Origin: Apostichopus parvimensis
Taxonomy: Eukaryota > Echinodermata > Holothuroidea > Aspidochirotida > Stichopodidae
Length of the DNA: 59,950 bases
Reading direction: 5' to 3'
NCBI GenBank assembly: GCA_000934455.1
Contig: KN886828.1
Span: 70,361 to 130,310 of the forward strand
Shown here one piece after another: positions 24,395 to 36,420 of the stretch (the stretch's first letter is position 1; each line of letters begins with the position of its first letter). The notes below the pieces were generated by a model. That model was not told where the DNA came from, made no database searches, and saw only the letters and a program-made list of their open reading frames with translations. A program made the translations under genes and the position numbers.

Positions 24395-27300
24395 AAATTT
24401 ACCATTCCGAAGGAAAAACGTGTGTTTTTCGACTCCGTTTTCATATACCCCTATTCTCACGTTTTCTTGCGCGAATCCTGCCGCTTGCGACTGACGAAGG
24501 TTCAGAACGAAGTTAGCAACAAGATTCCTCATGTCGCTGCTAAGTATCCTCTTGATTTTTGCAGTATTCTGCCTCATATTTTTCATTAGGATTGCTACCA
24601 GTTTGTGTATTGCGGGTCTACATGTGTACCGATTGTGCGAAGCACCATGTTAGTCTATAGATGCGAAGTGACCCAGTTTGCTCAAATTGTAATTTCTATG
24701 TAAGACAAAATTGTCACTGTTACAAGCTGTTGAAGCTCGATAGTAAAGTTATTTTTTGGCCATCAAGAAAATGAAACTATAGAAAAAAAGAAGAATCTTC
24801 CAAACTTCACAGCAGTTAGTACTACTCTAGTACAAAACATTACACAGTTAATTACTATAAGTACTGTACATAGTGAACCGGAAGCTGAATGTGGTTAGCT
24901 AACTTCATTAATGATATAACAACCAACTGCTTGAAGTTTTAAAATGAAATTAATGGGCAGTAGAAGGTTATCTGTGAGAATGTGAGCTGAAAATGTAGGG
25001 CTCGATGTATGTATTTCAGTGTTGGAATTTGAAAACTGAATGCAGATAACATACTGTACTGTACATAACAACATGCAAATTTAGCGAATAAAAGTGGATA
25101 AACTCTGGATAAATTTTAGCGAATAAACTCTGTTGGTATGCAGTATATGTATGTGACATTGTGTACAGATATATTAGGTATATTTAGCAGCATACTGTAT
25201 CACATGGAAGTGCAGTGTTACAATACTCTAATAAATCCATTTTTGATAAAAGGTTACCATTATGGACATGCATACATTACTATACAGACATTATATAGAC
25301 TTGTATTGCCAGTGTGTACAATGCTAACAGATTTAATACCAAGGGGAAAGTATTCAGGATTTTTTTGTGGGGGTTTTACCCCATGGATAACCAGGCCGTA
25401 CTCTGTGGTTGCTTCAAGAAAGCATAGCAAAATAGCAAAGACCAATATGTACACTGTAAGAGAGAAGTGCAGTTTTGGTGAACATAACATCAACATTGTG
25501 AGTGTTAACAATGTGTAAGTACTGTAACTACTTAACAATCCCATTTGAATTTGATGTAAACAACTAGATGTTCGTTGGACAACTTCCAAAGCTCTGTTTT
25601 TTGTTGTCCGAACAGAAATTTGGTTGTCTCGGACAACAGGACGAACATTGAAAATTTGACCTGATACTGGTTATGAAGTTGTATCAATTTGTAGCACATA
25701 GTATGGTTTAGCCTACTGTACACTGTAGGATACTAGTATGTCATCAATACTTATAGACATGTATTGCTCTGTCATTCATATATATACATATGGAATGAAC
25801 ATAAGTTTTATAATCAGAGGATGTGTAATATATATCTATTCTTACCATAATTGGGTCTTTATACTGGTATGACATTGTATGGACATGTGCCTGGTGTACA
25901 GTAGAAATACAGTACTATTTAAGCATTTTTTGGGACATTTGGGAAGGTTTTCGGGAGGTTTTGGGATTGCCCTTTCCACATTTGGTTAGCTTCCTGGGGA
26001 CATGTGTAGTAGTTCCGAAAGTTGTCGAACAATATGAGAAAAAATGCAGTTGACTGAAACCTATGAATATATTTACTCCCAGTTAGGAATAAATAAAAGA
26101 AGCGAGAAGGAAGAAGAAACAAACCCTCCTCCCCCCTCCTCACCCCTCCTCACTCCCTCCCCCCAATTTTCCTTTTCTTAGAAATTTAAGTTAGTTTTTA
26201 GGAAGTTTTTAGGAAGTTTTAGCATTTTTATACTGCCATAAAATGGGCACAATACTGACACATCTCAGCATGACATTCACTGAAACTTACGGGAATGGTA
26301 CTTTTTATAATGAATCATCTGTGGTGAGACTGTCTTTCCATTTTATCATCCAGAGGGTTTCAGTTATGTTTCCCTTACGTCAAGAATATAAACCCCTGCT
26401 GTTCCATTTTTCCCCTTACCATCTCTTGAAACGTGAGACTTTTGGTTTCTTTTCCGTTTAGGGGAGTTGATATATTCTGTTGAACTGACCTAAAGTATTG
26501 GTCTGATTCACTGAATGGATAATTCAGAAGATGCAAATTTTGAACAAAAAAAGAAAATGAAAAGAAAAGAAAGAAAAATTTCTGTCAACTAGCAATTTAA
26601 AATAAAATAAAACTGTTAGCAATTTAGTCAAAACCTACCACTGCTCCTTGACTACACTACTAAGCCCGTTGGTAACTTGGCTTTGTGGTTTCTTCCTCCG
26701 AAGAGGGGTAGGAGGACACTGGTGATGCCTGGAGGGTTTAAACTGGATCCATATGAGATGTAGTCTGCATCTATTTACACCCCCACTCCTCTGCTCTCCA
26801 TGAATTAGCAATATGCATGGCATTTATCACACACATGCTTTTGGTTACAAAAGCTATAGTATAGATATATTACATGTGGCACTACTGGCTTAGACAGTAT
26901 GGGTTACTACAACAACTGTATGCAGTAACACAGACTTTTTGGTCTTTGTGATCCTGGCAAGAAACATCACAGCTGTGGCAGACCACAGGAAATCTCACAC
27001 ACAGTTTAAAACACACATTTGTGTTTCGGTTTTGGAGATTTACCACTGATTATATAAGTCAAATGTTTTGACTTTTGAGCTTAATTTAAAGGAAATGTGT
27101 CTATGACAACCAAAGATGGACAATAAGGGGACGTCAGGTGCTGCATAATGGTGATGTTTCAGGTTCACAAATTTATTTTTTTCCTAAAATATGAAAAAAA
27201 AGAATGAGTGTACATACATATATGTGCGTCTATGTGCCATGGTTAGTACTGTACACATATTTGAATTTGTGTAGTAGTTTTCCAAAGTTTGCAGAAAATT

Positions 27301-27920
27301 TCATTAACAATTTACTATACCCAGATAATAAATAGACTTACTGCCTGTTTTTGTTATCACACAGTGTGTGGTCCATTGCAGACTATCCTACAGTATGAAG
27401 TCAAGGGTGAAATATTTGATGCACATCTGTTATTAGTGACCCAATAAATCAATATTAATCTGGATGGCTGCAAACTGTTTATCTGATAGTTGCATAAAGT
27501 AGGCATGTATACACATAGTCTCTCCTATGATCCCCTCAAGTAAGGTATGCAGCAGTTCAATAAAAATGTAAACACACTTTTGAAGAAGTTTAAACAGTTT
27601 GAAAAGCTAAAGATAGTTCCTTCAGGCTTCACCTTTATGAGGTCACTGAAATGATGCCCTATCTGTCTGTCTGTACCCCTGGCTAGTCCTGTCTGTACCC
27701 CTTTCTAGTCCTGGGTGTAGAGAGATTGAACCTATAATGGATGTAAAACAGCCCTGGAAAGGTGAAGGAGCAGAAGAAGAAGGGAAATTATATAACATGT
27801 ACAGTAGTAAACATACTTGAACTGAAAAAAATATATCTAAAGATTCTGAGGGATGATGAAATGTTTTAAGCGAAACACTTGTCAATGAATATTAAGATTA
27901 GTTTTTTGGGTTAGAGTCAC

Positions 27921-28285
27921 TAAAAGGCATTGAAGACTCTCCCCAAACCGAGTGCGGCCATCTGAAAAAGTTAACTTTCTGTTGCTTGCAAGTGACGTTT
28001 TGTTCATGTCGCTACAAAATGCAGACAGTTAATGAAACGTGATACCTTGTTATCTTTAGCTGGACCTGAGATGTTTATCGCTGTATCATTTGTACACTGT
28101 GCTGTGGGTATTGACCGCAGCTGTATGTACTGACTGTACACTAGTGTCTAATTACCGACGGTAGCAAGCTGTGTGTGTATTTTCTGGGATCGATGGTGGT
28201 GTCTAACACTTCTGTTACACCTCATTCGAAACTAGGTCAGATTACGGGCATTAGAAGTTTCTTTTTGCGCGAGTCTTCACACCCT
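27921..28285 (+). mobile_element. RepB element, near full length
   Basis: About 365 bp closely matching the element at 16438. The left flank is CTAAA rather than TTAAA and the right flank is TTAA at 28286-28289. The terminal motifs GGCATTGAAGACTC and GCGCGAGTCTTCACACCCT are kept. Scattered substitutions show it is older than the 9-17 kb duplication. Confidence 0.87.
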
Positions 28286-28413
28286 TTAACACTTTCTGTT
28301 TTTACAGTACTTACTGTAAATTAAACTGTGTATAACTTGGTAAACCTGGGAGCAACAAAAATGGTTTTAGTCAAGGACATTTAGATCATCTCTTAAAGAA
28401 TTAATTTTGCTTC

Positions 28414-28487
28414 TTTGCTTACCTGTCTCCTCACAACCTCACACTCTTGTTCTACCATGTCTGAGAGTGAACTAGTAACCTTTTTTT
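28414..28487 (+). repeat. RepA fragment
   Basis: TTTGCTTACCTGTCTCCTCA, then CTCACACTCTTGTTCTACCA, then GAGTGAACTAGTAACCTTTT. It ends at the poly-T after the middle block. Confidence 0.75.
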
Positions 28488-29427
28488 CATTCATGAATTT
28501 CCACCTCATTTTTTGCATAATTTGGTGATTGTCTTTTGGATCATCCTATTCTGTCATGAACAATACCTTCTTCGTCAATCTTGAATCAATGAATATTAAA
28601 GTATCCTCTTAATTTTACTGCCATTTAAGTCTCCAAAGTTTTTGGTGGCAATACAGTATTAATTCTAATATAAAGCTTTACTAATAAGAAAAGAAAGAAT
28701 GAAAACATACCAATATGCTTTATAGGAAAAGGAAGTAAAGGTACGTAGAGATATTTAAATTCGTAAAATCATGATCTGTCATTTCAAATTTTGTTGCTGA
28801 AAGGCCTACAGTAGGATATTTTTTATTCGATAAAACTTAAGTTCATGTTCAAAATTTTTACAATACCCCAGAGCATTTTGAGATAAGTGCTCGCTGGAGC
28901 CACTAATGGTGAGGTTTGCCCTTCAGAGTCTAAAACTGTTTTAATTAAATCTTGAAATCCCTTTTTAATGATTCCTAAATGGTTTGCATTTAGCAAGACA
29001 AAGACTAACTTCTCTCCACGACTAATTAAGGATATGTTGGTTGCATCGGAGGGAAGTTAAGATTAAAAACTTAAAGGGGTACTCGACAGATTTAATTCCC
29101 CACTCAAGTATTTTTGGGGAATTTTTAAATTATATTGGCCCTGGTTTTTGGTTAACATTCTTCGCTTCAAAATTACCATAATTGTGAGAAAAATGAAATT
29201 GAGCACCACTTGATTGTCGAGCAAGTTTTACAGAAAATTTATGTAACGATATTAATATTAAATACTGTAATTTGAAAAGGATACTTATCATGCAAATTCG
29301 TTAAACTTATTTGCCAAGAAGCTGGAACAAGATGGTGGATTCCGAAAGATGTCTAGATGGCTACAGAGTACACAGACCATACAAACAAGGGCTACTGAAA
29401 AAAAAAACACTTCTAGGTACTTCAGAT

Positions 29428-29550
29428 GTAGGAATGAGGTTTGTTGAATGATGGTGACCATTTGCATAGGGTGTAAAGTCCTAAAAACTAGACCATAAAC
29501 ACTGAGGAGGAAAGAGTGCTGAGGTTCTGAGCTGACAGGTAAGCTTGCTG
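29428..29550 (-). repeat. RepA copy, diverged
   Basis: GTAGGAATGAGGTTTGTTGA, a GGTGACCATTTGCATAGGGT middle, and GAGCTGACAGGTAAGCTTGC at the end. Donor-like GT occurs at 29539 on the EXT1 sense strand. Confidence 0.6.
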
Positions 29551-29649
29551 ATCTCAAAACTTTTCAAACAAGGTCATTTTTGTGATGTTTCTTCTTATGC
29601 TTCTTTCATTGGAATGCAGAACATTTTAATGTACTACTGAAAACTATGT

Positions 29650-29880
29650 TAGTAGGTATTTTAGATCCTCCTGCGAACAGGAACTCGTGAAGAAGCCTCA
29701 TTGGCTTATCAAAGCCGCAAGCTGACCGAAGTCAGTCTCTTACATTCATATTTAACGTCCGTGATTATGAATTATCAATAGTCAACAACTCTGTAACTGG
29801 ACGACATACATTAATCTTGGAGTGACTCGAACTCGGGACCTTATGATTGAAAGGCACCGACGTTAACCACTGAGCCTTAA
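29650..29880 (-). mobile_element. tRNA-derived SINE
   Basis: On the minus strand the 5' part (29818-29879) resembles a tRNA. It has an A-box-like GGCTCAGTGG (29876 to 29867) and a B-box-like GAGTTCGAGTC (29834 to 29824), with a degraded anticodon arm between them. The anticodon loop does not fold to seven bases and no CCA-ready acceptor stem is visible, so this is a pol III SINE head rather than a functional tRNA gene. The body, with TTCGGTCAGCTTGCGGCTTT, extends to about 29650. The SINE family is not identified. Confidence 0.7.
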
Positions 29881-31194
29881 ACTATATTGATATGAAACTG
29901 CACAACAGGGAAGCCAATGAATGGATTACACACTGTTACAAAGATTTAATCATGGTATATAGCATTAAGGAAGTGATGAAAAGTTTCTAAGGAATGCCTC
30001 TTTTGCTTTCCTTTACTGTAAAAAAGTTTCTATACTCGGTATTAATGAAGATCGCAACACTCAGAAATAAATGGATCATATCAGTCCTGTTTGCATTCCT
30101 AACATTTTTAACTAATAGTCCTTGTTTCTTTTATTAATTTTAACTTGGACTCGATGGCTTTTCCAAACCCTCCCGAGAGAATTTTTTTTTGGTGGCCTTC
30201 TTTTCTCGCCTTTTATCGATATCGATACCTAACTAATCAATTATTTCTGCGGTGTTTGGTCAATTAAGTTAGATATTCATTTCATCACAGTTAGCTTTAT
30301 ATGTTTCACCTGATGATTGCAACAGATGTTTGCTTCTTGAATTTACACCAAAAAGTGCACAGGTTTTGTCCGTATGCATTGGACCATATTATATGGAAGT
30401 CAGAATTCAGTGTCAAGGCTGTGGAAGTGAAGTTGTGAAGGATTTGTGTGGAAAAATAACATCAATAAAACTCTATGCTTAAAAATTGGATTGGGATGTG
30501 AGCTGTTCTTTTACTTTCCTAAAATAGCGCGTAACTCGTTGTACGTTGAGTACTGTTGACAGTATGAATATACACCCTTGTAAATTGTAATTATACTATA
30601 AGGAAGAATGCTGTACACAGACAAACAGATATACATAACATATAGATCAAGATTCCAAACTTATTTTACAGTTTATTCTATTTCGTTGATAATTAAATGT
30701 GATCTTCCCCTAACAAACTTGCTGGTACAAGTATATCTGTTTGGATGATAGATAAATCCATTTGACCCAGCTACAGTATGCTGGATAAGCTCCAACTTTA
30801 TATTTCCTTCTCAATATATATGGTCAACTAAAAATAAGAGGATAGTCTGTACGATAAAATGTATATATCATCGTCATCGACTGATTCGACTCGTAGCTGG
30901 TGTAATGTGTTTTAATGCACTGTCCTTGGCATTTCTGTACAAAGCTTTCTTCATCAGTGAAGTATTGGCCTACTCCTCTAATTATATTTTCATAGCAATA
31001 ACGTGGTGAAGATGATTTTTGCAGGTTATACCCTCAAACAAGTCTCCATCTCGTTGCTCTCTGATATTTTCAAGATTTCTTATTGTTTTCTTTATCATGT
31101 CACGTGCAATGTTTATCTTGGCATGATATGGTTCAAACTAATTTCTGATGAAGCATGACGAACGCAGTCTTGATAATCTAGCATTAATGTCATA

Positions 31195-31355
31195 GACGTC
31201 GTTCTGAATCGATAGTTTAATACGTCGTAATTGCTCAGTCGGAAAATAAAACCCCGCTAGAACAGCTTATTGAGAGATTGATATAAATATGATACATTGT
31301 ACTTCGTTTATAGCGTCGCCGGGCCCGACATATTTGCGTTCATCGGCGACGATGC
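31195..31355. other. CpG-dense non-repetitive island with hairpin
   Basis: Roughly 16 CpG in 160 bp amid CpG-poor intron. It includes an 8-bp inverted repeat CGTCGCCG (31314-31321) / CGGCGACG (31344-31351) with a 22-base loop. It is not seen elsewhere in the window. The function is unknown; a regulatory element within the EXT1 intron is one possibility. Confidence 0.4.
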
Positions 31356-34144
31356 CAGTGACTCAATGAACTTCAAGTTATTAACGCTTCCAAGACTATC
31401 ACCCTTTCATCTCTCCTTAACAATAATGACAGAGGAAGAGAAATTTTACAGCAAAAATTGATATTTAATTGAAATCCATTTAGATATAAAGAAATGTAAC
31501 CTTGAACTGTTTCTCATTCATAGTTGTTGTGTTTGAAAAGAACTGCCTCGGTATCGATAACCGTTTCATCCGGGCTGAGTCACCAAAAGTTCTTTTGTGT
31601 CTACCCACTGGCATCTCTAGTCGGTTTGTCTTCTTGGCTGACTCATTCGGTTATCCTAATTGCTGAAGCTGTGAGTTTTGAAAATGAAGGAAATCAATTA
31701 CTCAGGGTTATAATGTAGATGATAAAAGTTGGTGTGCAGAAGGTTAGATGACAATAAAACTTTCCCTTAAAGAGCATCACTAATATTCCATCGAAATTTG
31801 CTAAAGAGAAGATTTAAATTTAGGTCATAGATAACCACTTATTTGGACTTATTTTACTGTCACCATGGAACATGGATGTCCCGGTCTATTTAATCATCTC
31901 ACATGACCTCTTTTGCATGTATTTTGAAAGAAAGCTAATCGAGGGTTAAAAATGTTCAAATTCTGAAACTTTTTAGTCAATTTATAACATGTTTACAATT
32001 GAAGGCAGCGTAGGCCTATAAATATGACTATGACCTTTGAGTACTGTACTTGGAAATGAACAAACTTTTTTGTTAATATAAACAACTTTTAATATATCAC
32101 CCATTGTCACCCTCAAAAGAAAAGGATATGGTATGGAATGTGTGAGTACAGGTGATGGGACAATACCCTTTGTACTATACTGGTTTGTCTAAATATGTGG
32201 TCTTATCCTACAGGTACAGAATTCTTAGAAACAGTCGGTGACGTTTGTCAAAGTTGCACAATGTTTGCATGCATGCTTGCCTCTATGCATCAAACGCAGC
32301 AAACGCAGCAAACTTGTGATACTGAGCTGTGGAATGAATATTCATGGGCAAGTAATGTCCACACTTTTCAAGTGTAAAGGGTTTCTTTATAACTTAAAAA
32401 GTATGTGTTAATATTTCAGCTAAAAATTGAATCGACCTACAGTACAAAGAAAAAAACTCCTTTGTTCCCCCCCCCCCCTTTGCGTTTCTGTTCGGGGTAT
32501 AATGGTTCCTCCAAAGATCATGAAGTAGGCGATAAGATGAATCTCCCATTTCAATTCCCCACAAAACTGTACAACTTACAATGCATGACCTGTGATACCA
32601 GATATTTTTCACAGTTTTGTGTGAAATAATTTTATAACATCAATAACAGTATTTTAGAGAGTTGTTGTACTTTGGTCGCCCATAGGAGGCATGGATGGAT
32701 ATTATTTGTTGCCTTTAGCTGTTATGAAGTTAACAACCTCAGCTGGACCAGGATTTCTTTTTTTATGACTGTATTAAGGACGGTGTTCAAGTACTGTATA
32801 ATAGCCTGGAGAGAGATGTGTATATATTCATATATATATTCATATTTGCATAAAGTGCTGACTTTCATGGGTTCATTGAGACGAGGTGCTGCCATATAGC
32901 TATCAACAAAATTGTTGCACAATGGTCACAAATAGTTTCGTGTCCTTTCTTCTAATATAGAAACCTCCACTTACTGTCAATGATCACAAGCACGGTGTCT
33001 GCTACCGAGAAAGAGAATGGGGAGACTCAGAATTAACTCAAAGATAGAAACTGAGCTGGGGGAAATGGGGGTGTGGGGTTGTGATAGGTACTTTAGATGC
33101 GTCCTTAATTGCAACTACTGATGAGGAATTGCTCATATAATGACAGATCTAATTACTTGACCACCATCTAAATGCCCTTAAAACAGTACTTCCCTAATAA
33201 AACAGTACCCCCTCACAAAACAGTTCTCCCCCTGCACCTCATAAGAAGATAAAATTCATTTTTCGGTTTCGTCGTTGAAGCCAATATATCTACAAGTTTG
33301 CTTTTGGTCATTGAACCCACCTAAGTTTCAGATGCAAATCAAGATATTAGTTACAAAAACATAGACTGTCATCGCAGGGTGTCCTTAAATTCACCGTCAC
33401 GTCAATACCTTAAGTTTTTTTTCTTCTTCTGACAACGAGTGCTTCAATTTTAGCAAACTGAGAGCATTGCATGCAGTTGAGTGGTGCAAAACACATCTGA
33501 TTGCATCGTTGACAAGCTTTAGCGATTTTACTTGGCTCAGAGCTTTCAAAACTGTGCTCTTACGTGGAAGTGTTTTTGTATTTGTCTTCACCAGAAAGAC
33601 AACAACGATACCGAGCCTTCGGGGGTTTCACTAAAATAAATTATAACCATTACTGAATAGCCCGGACATGATTCCGTCAAGAAAGGTGTTTTTTTTTTGG
33701 GGGGGGGTTTTCTTTTTTTTCTGCCTGTGTGCATCTCCAAGCAATTTGAAGCCATCCTAGAGGAGATAGTTCAAAATATTTTCCAGGGTGATCAAAATCT
33801 TTTTCTTGTTTTGATTTTAGCGGCACTCTAGTATCAAGTTCAATGCCCTGATAAAGGTCGGTAATTTGAGAAAAGAAACCATTTGCGAATATGGGTGCTT
33901 AGATTGTTGATGGGGGGGATGGAAGACTGGGAAATTTGGGGGGGGCGGGATGGGGTTCTTGAGGTTTAATATTTTGCGAGTGGTTTGTAGGGCTGCAGAA
34001 TTTTTTCTGACTCTTGAACCCCTCCCAAGTATCATTTACATATAGTATTAACCTAAGTTGCAATATATTGTTGGGTATTAGAAGCCAGCTGATGTTGCTT
34101 TAAATATCTTTAATACATAAAGGTGAAATATAAGAATTCAGTTA

Positions 34145-34205
34145 ACTCCTCTCTTACCTGCCTCCAATTTACATATATATGCATGTTCCCCCCTACCTAG
34201 CTACC
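34145..34205 (+). repeat. RepA-related fragment
   Basis: AACTCCTCTCTTACCTGCCTCC, as in the compact RepA variant, followed by diverged sequence ending CTACCTAGCTACC. Confidence 0.45.
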
Positions 34206-34935
34206 AATCACTTTATCCAGCATCAACATATAGCATAAATGATACTATGTAAAACGGTTACATAAAGGCAAAGATGTACATATTAGCTACTATTATCCAG
34301 AACAATGCCATTTTTCAGTACCTTTTTACAAGAAATAAACTTTTCAGTTTCTCCTCAAAACTACTTTATGTCACGAATACTGTTTTATTCCCTGTATTGT
34401 CTCTTTAGTTTGTTCTCTCATATCAGGTTCTTTAGCTTGGAGCCTTCACTTGTCCTAGGATATTGTATGTCAAGATACGTGGCGTTCCATGTCTTTACAA
34501 GTTTGGCAATGTATCCGAAGGGCTTTATAAGTTTATAGTCAGTATTCCTGCATCTGTCTGTCATGTAGCGAGAGGAACAGGGGCAGGTATAAAAACAGGG
34601 TTGTGACGAGAGAAAGAGTGGAAAGTAGGGCAAGGGTGAAAGTAAACACTGGTTTAAGTAGCGTCTGATTGCATGGATGTTGAGTACTGAAAGAAATAGG
34701 AAAGGATAATATAATAATATATAAAAGAGATTATTACAGAAAGTAGGTCAATATTTCACTTCTAGGAAGAAGGGGGCCGGTAGAAAGTCAAATATTACTT
34801 AGAAGCATTTCCTGAATCCTTTGAGTAATCTTACATTTGATGGCGTTGTCATTTGCACATTACTGTACATCTTTGGGTAATATTGTGCTTTATATGTTAG
34901 GTTATTTTAATGATTGATCCTGTTGGTTGGTAATT

Positions 34936-34983
34936 ACTCAGTTACCTGTCTCCTCTGAATTATTGCACTTTACCTATCTATTG
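34936..34983 (+). repeat. RepA fragment
   Basis: TTACTCAGTTACCTGTCTCC, TGAATTATTGCACTTTACCT. It is repeated in the second block at 35961-36008. Confidence 0.5.
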
Positions 34984-35019
34984 TTCATGCTGATATCCTG
35001 GTTTCAAAGTATAGCAATT

Positions 35020-35400
35020 ATAATAATAATAATATAATAATTTATAAAGCGCAAAAGCCTCTAAGCGCTAAAGAAAGAAACATCAACATAAGCATTTACA
35101 AATAAGTGAGTCTTTAACATAGATTTAAAGGACTTTAAATTGTCGTCTAGGCGAATGACAGCCGGGAGGGCATTACAGAGAGAAGCAGTGGCGTAAGAAA
35201 AAGAACGTTGACCAAATGACTTTAACGAAATATCCCGTGGAATGGTGAGAAAAGACCGGCTGGACGACCTAAGCGTCACGGTCGGTGTGTAATGGTGAAT
35301 AAGTTCTGACAGATAGACTGGAGAGTGTATGTGTAAAGCTTTAAAGGTCATCACAATAATCTTGAAAGAGATGCACATTATAGCAAGTCAAAATGAAACA
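35020..35400 (-). mobile_element. 5'-truncated CR1/L2-type LINE, 3' end with tail
   Basis: Minus-strand element. The end of the reverse-transcriptase ORF lies at 35378-35061 and encodes a peptide with the family pattern FKALHIHSPVYLSEL, then LRSSSRSFLTIPR, FGQRSFSYATASLCNALPAV and KSMLKTHLF near the stop. A short 3' UTR (AGCGCTTAGAGGCTTTTGCG) and a TTATAAATTATTA-type microsatellite tail at 35020-35042 follow. RT catalytic motifs lie further 5' and are absent, so this is a dead insertion cut at its 5' end. Confidence 0.88.
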
Positions 35401-35588
35401 AGAGGGGGCAAGGAATTTTAAAAGTATACTAAATGCAGTGTACTTGAAGTTTATGAAGGAAAAAATCTTGTTCCAGATGTACAGAATCCATAAGTGAAGG
35501 TAGTTGTGGTTGAGAAATCTACAAAAATTCCCGTAATTTTATCATTCTGTACGGCGGCAGATTTAGAAGGAAGAGAAAGTGAGTTTTT

Positions 35589-35743
35589 AGCTCATACCAG
35601 CATGCTGGTGTGAGCTATTGTTACAGTGCGGCGTCTATCACTCTATCACTCTATCCGTCAACAATTGGTAAAACCGCTCCCACTCGCACAGTGTTTGATG
35701 GAATTTCATGAAACTTGCACACAAGGACCATTGGGTATAGGGC
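35589..35743. mobile_element. AGCTCA-palindrome element, truncated by the assembly gap
   Basis: Opens with a 28-bp near-perfect palindrome (35589-35616: AGCTCATACCAGCA opposed to TGCTGGTGTGAGCT, one mismatch). It is followed by GCGGCGTCTATCACTCTATC, GTCAACAATTGGTAAAACCG and ATGAAACTTGCACACAAGGA. This layout recalls widespread invertebrate interspersed repeats with the same AGCTCA hairpin start, but I cannot name the family. It interrupts duplicated block copy 1 at its right edge and runs into the N gap. Confidence 0.5.
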
Positions 35744-35793
35744 NNNNNNNNNNNNNNNNNNNNNNNNNNNNNNNNNNNNNNNNNNNNNNNNNN
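35744..35793. other. Assembly gap of 50 N
   Basis: Exactly 50 undetermined bases, a placeholder length typical of a scaffold gap of unknown size. The 65-codon frame spanning it is meaningless. Confidence 0.99.
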
Positions 35794-35960
35794 GGGGGGG
35801 GTAAAAAGTCAAATATTACTTAGAAGCATTTCCTGAAACCTTTGAGTAATTTTACATTTGATGGCGTTGTCATTTGCATATTACTGTACATCTTTGGGTA
35901 ATATTGTACTTTATATATTTGGTTACTTGAATGATTGATCCTGTTGGTTGGCAATTATAT

Positions 35961-36008
35961 ACTCCCTTACCTGTTTCCTTTGAATTATTGCACTTTACCT
36001 ATCTATGT
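35961..36008 (+). repeat. RepA fragment (second block)
   Basis: TATACTCCCTTACCTGTTTC version of the fragment at 34936. Confidence 0.45.
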
Positions 36009-36039
36009 TCATACTGATATCCTGGTTTCAAAGTATAGC

Positions 36040-36420
36040 AATAATAATAATAATAGGAATTTATAAAGCGCAAATGCAAAAGCCTCTAAGTGCTAAAATA
36101 AGAAAAATCAAACATAAGAATTTACAAATAAGTGAGTCTTTAACATAGATTTAAAGGAGTTTAAATTGTTGTCTAGGCGAATGACAGCTGGGAGGGCATT
36201 ACAGAGAGAAGCAGAGGCGTAAGAAAAAGAAACGTTGACCAAATGACTTTAAGGAAATATCCCATGTGACGCCGGTGGGAAAAGACTGGCTGGGAGAACT
36301 ACAGTAAGCATCCTGGTCGGTGTGTAAGGGTGAATAAGTTCTGACAGATAGACTGGAGAGTGTCCGGCGTGTATAGCTTTAAAGGTCATCAGAAGAATCT
36401 TGAAAGAGATGCGCATCATA
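36040..36420 (-). mobile_element. LINE 3' end, second copy, frame disrupted
   Basis: Minus-strand counterpart of 35020-35400 with the same AATAATAATAATAGGAATTT / GCGC tail and CTTTAAAGGTCATCAGAAGA start. It carries extra bases (for example ACGCCGG at about 36268) that break the RT reading frame. Confidence 0.85.

Larger units (their letters stand above)
34771..35588. repeat. Duplicated ~0.8-kb block, copy 1 (left of gap)
   Basis: From GGGGGCCGGTAGAAAGTC through a RepA fragment and a LINE 3' end to GAGAAAGTGAGTTTTT. It aligns with 35794-36625 at roughly 90% identity by eye, with several small indels. Copy 1 keeps the LINE reading frame and copy 2 does not. Confidence 0.9.

Noticed and set aside
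24251..24589. 112-codon open frame and 91-codon antisense frame
   Set aside because: Starts inside a RepA copy and shows no known protein similarity.
25138..25589. 126-codon plus and 109-codon minus overlapping open frames
   Set aside because: The composition is ordinary intron translation with no motif, and the two frames overlap on opposite strands.
29070..29225. Possible extra TTAAAGG inverted-repeat element (TACTCGACAG...TTGTCGAGCA)
   Set aside because: Only short imperfect arms are seen, with no second copy and no matching right-hand flank.
29818..29879. Functional tRNA gene on the minus strand
   Set aside because: A and B boxes are present, but the anticodon arm does not fold normally and no acceptor stem closes. 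The sequence continues into a SINE body.
35626..35823. Open frame across the N gap
   Set aside because: The middle of the frame is undetermined sequence.
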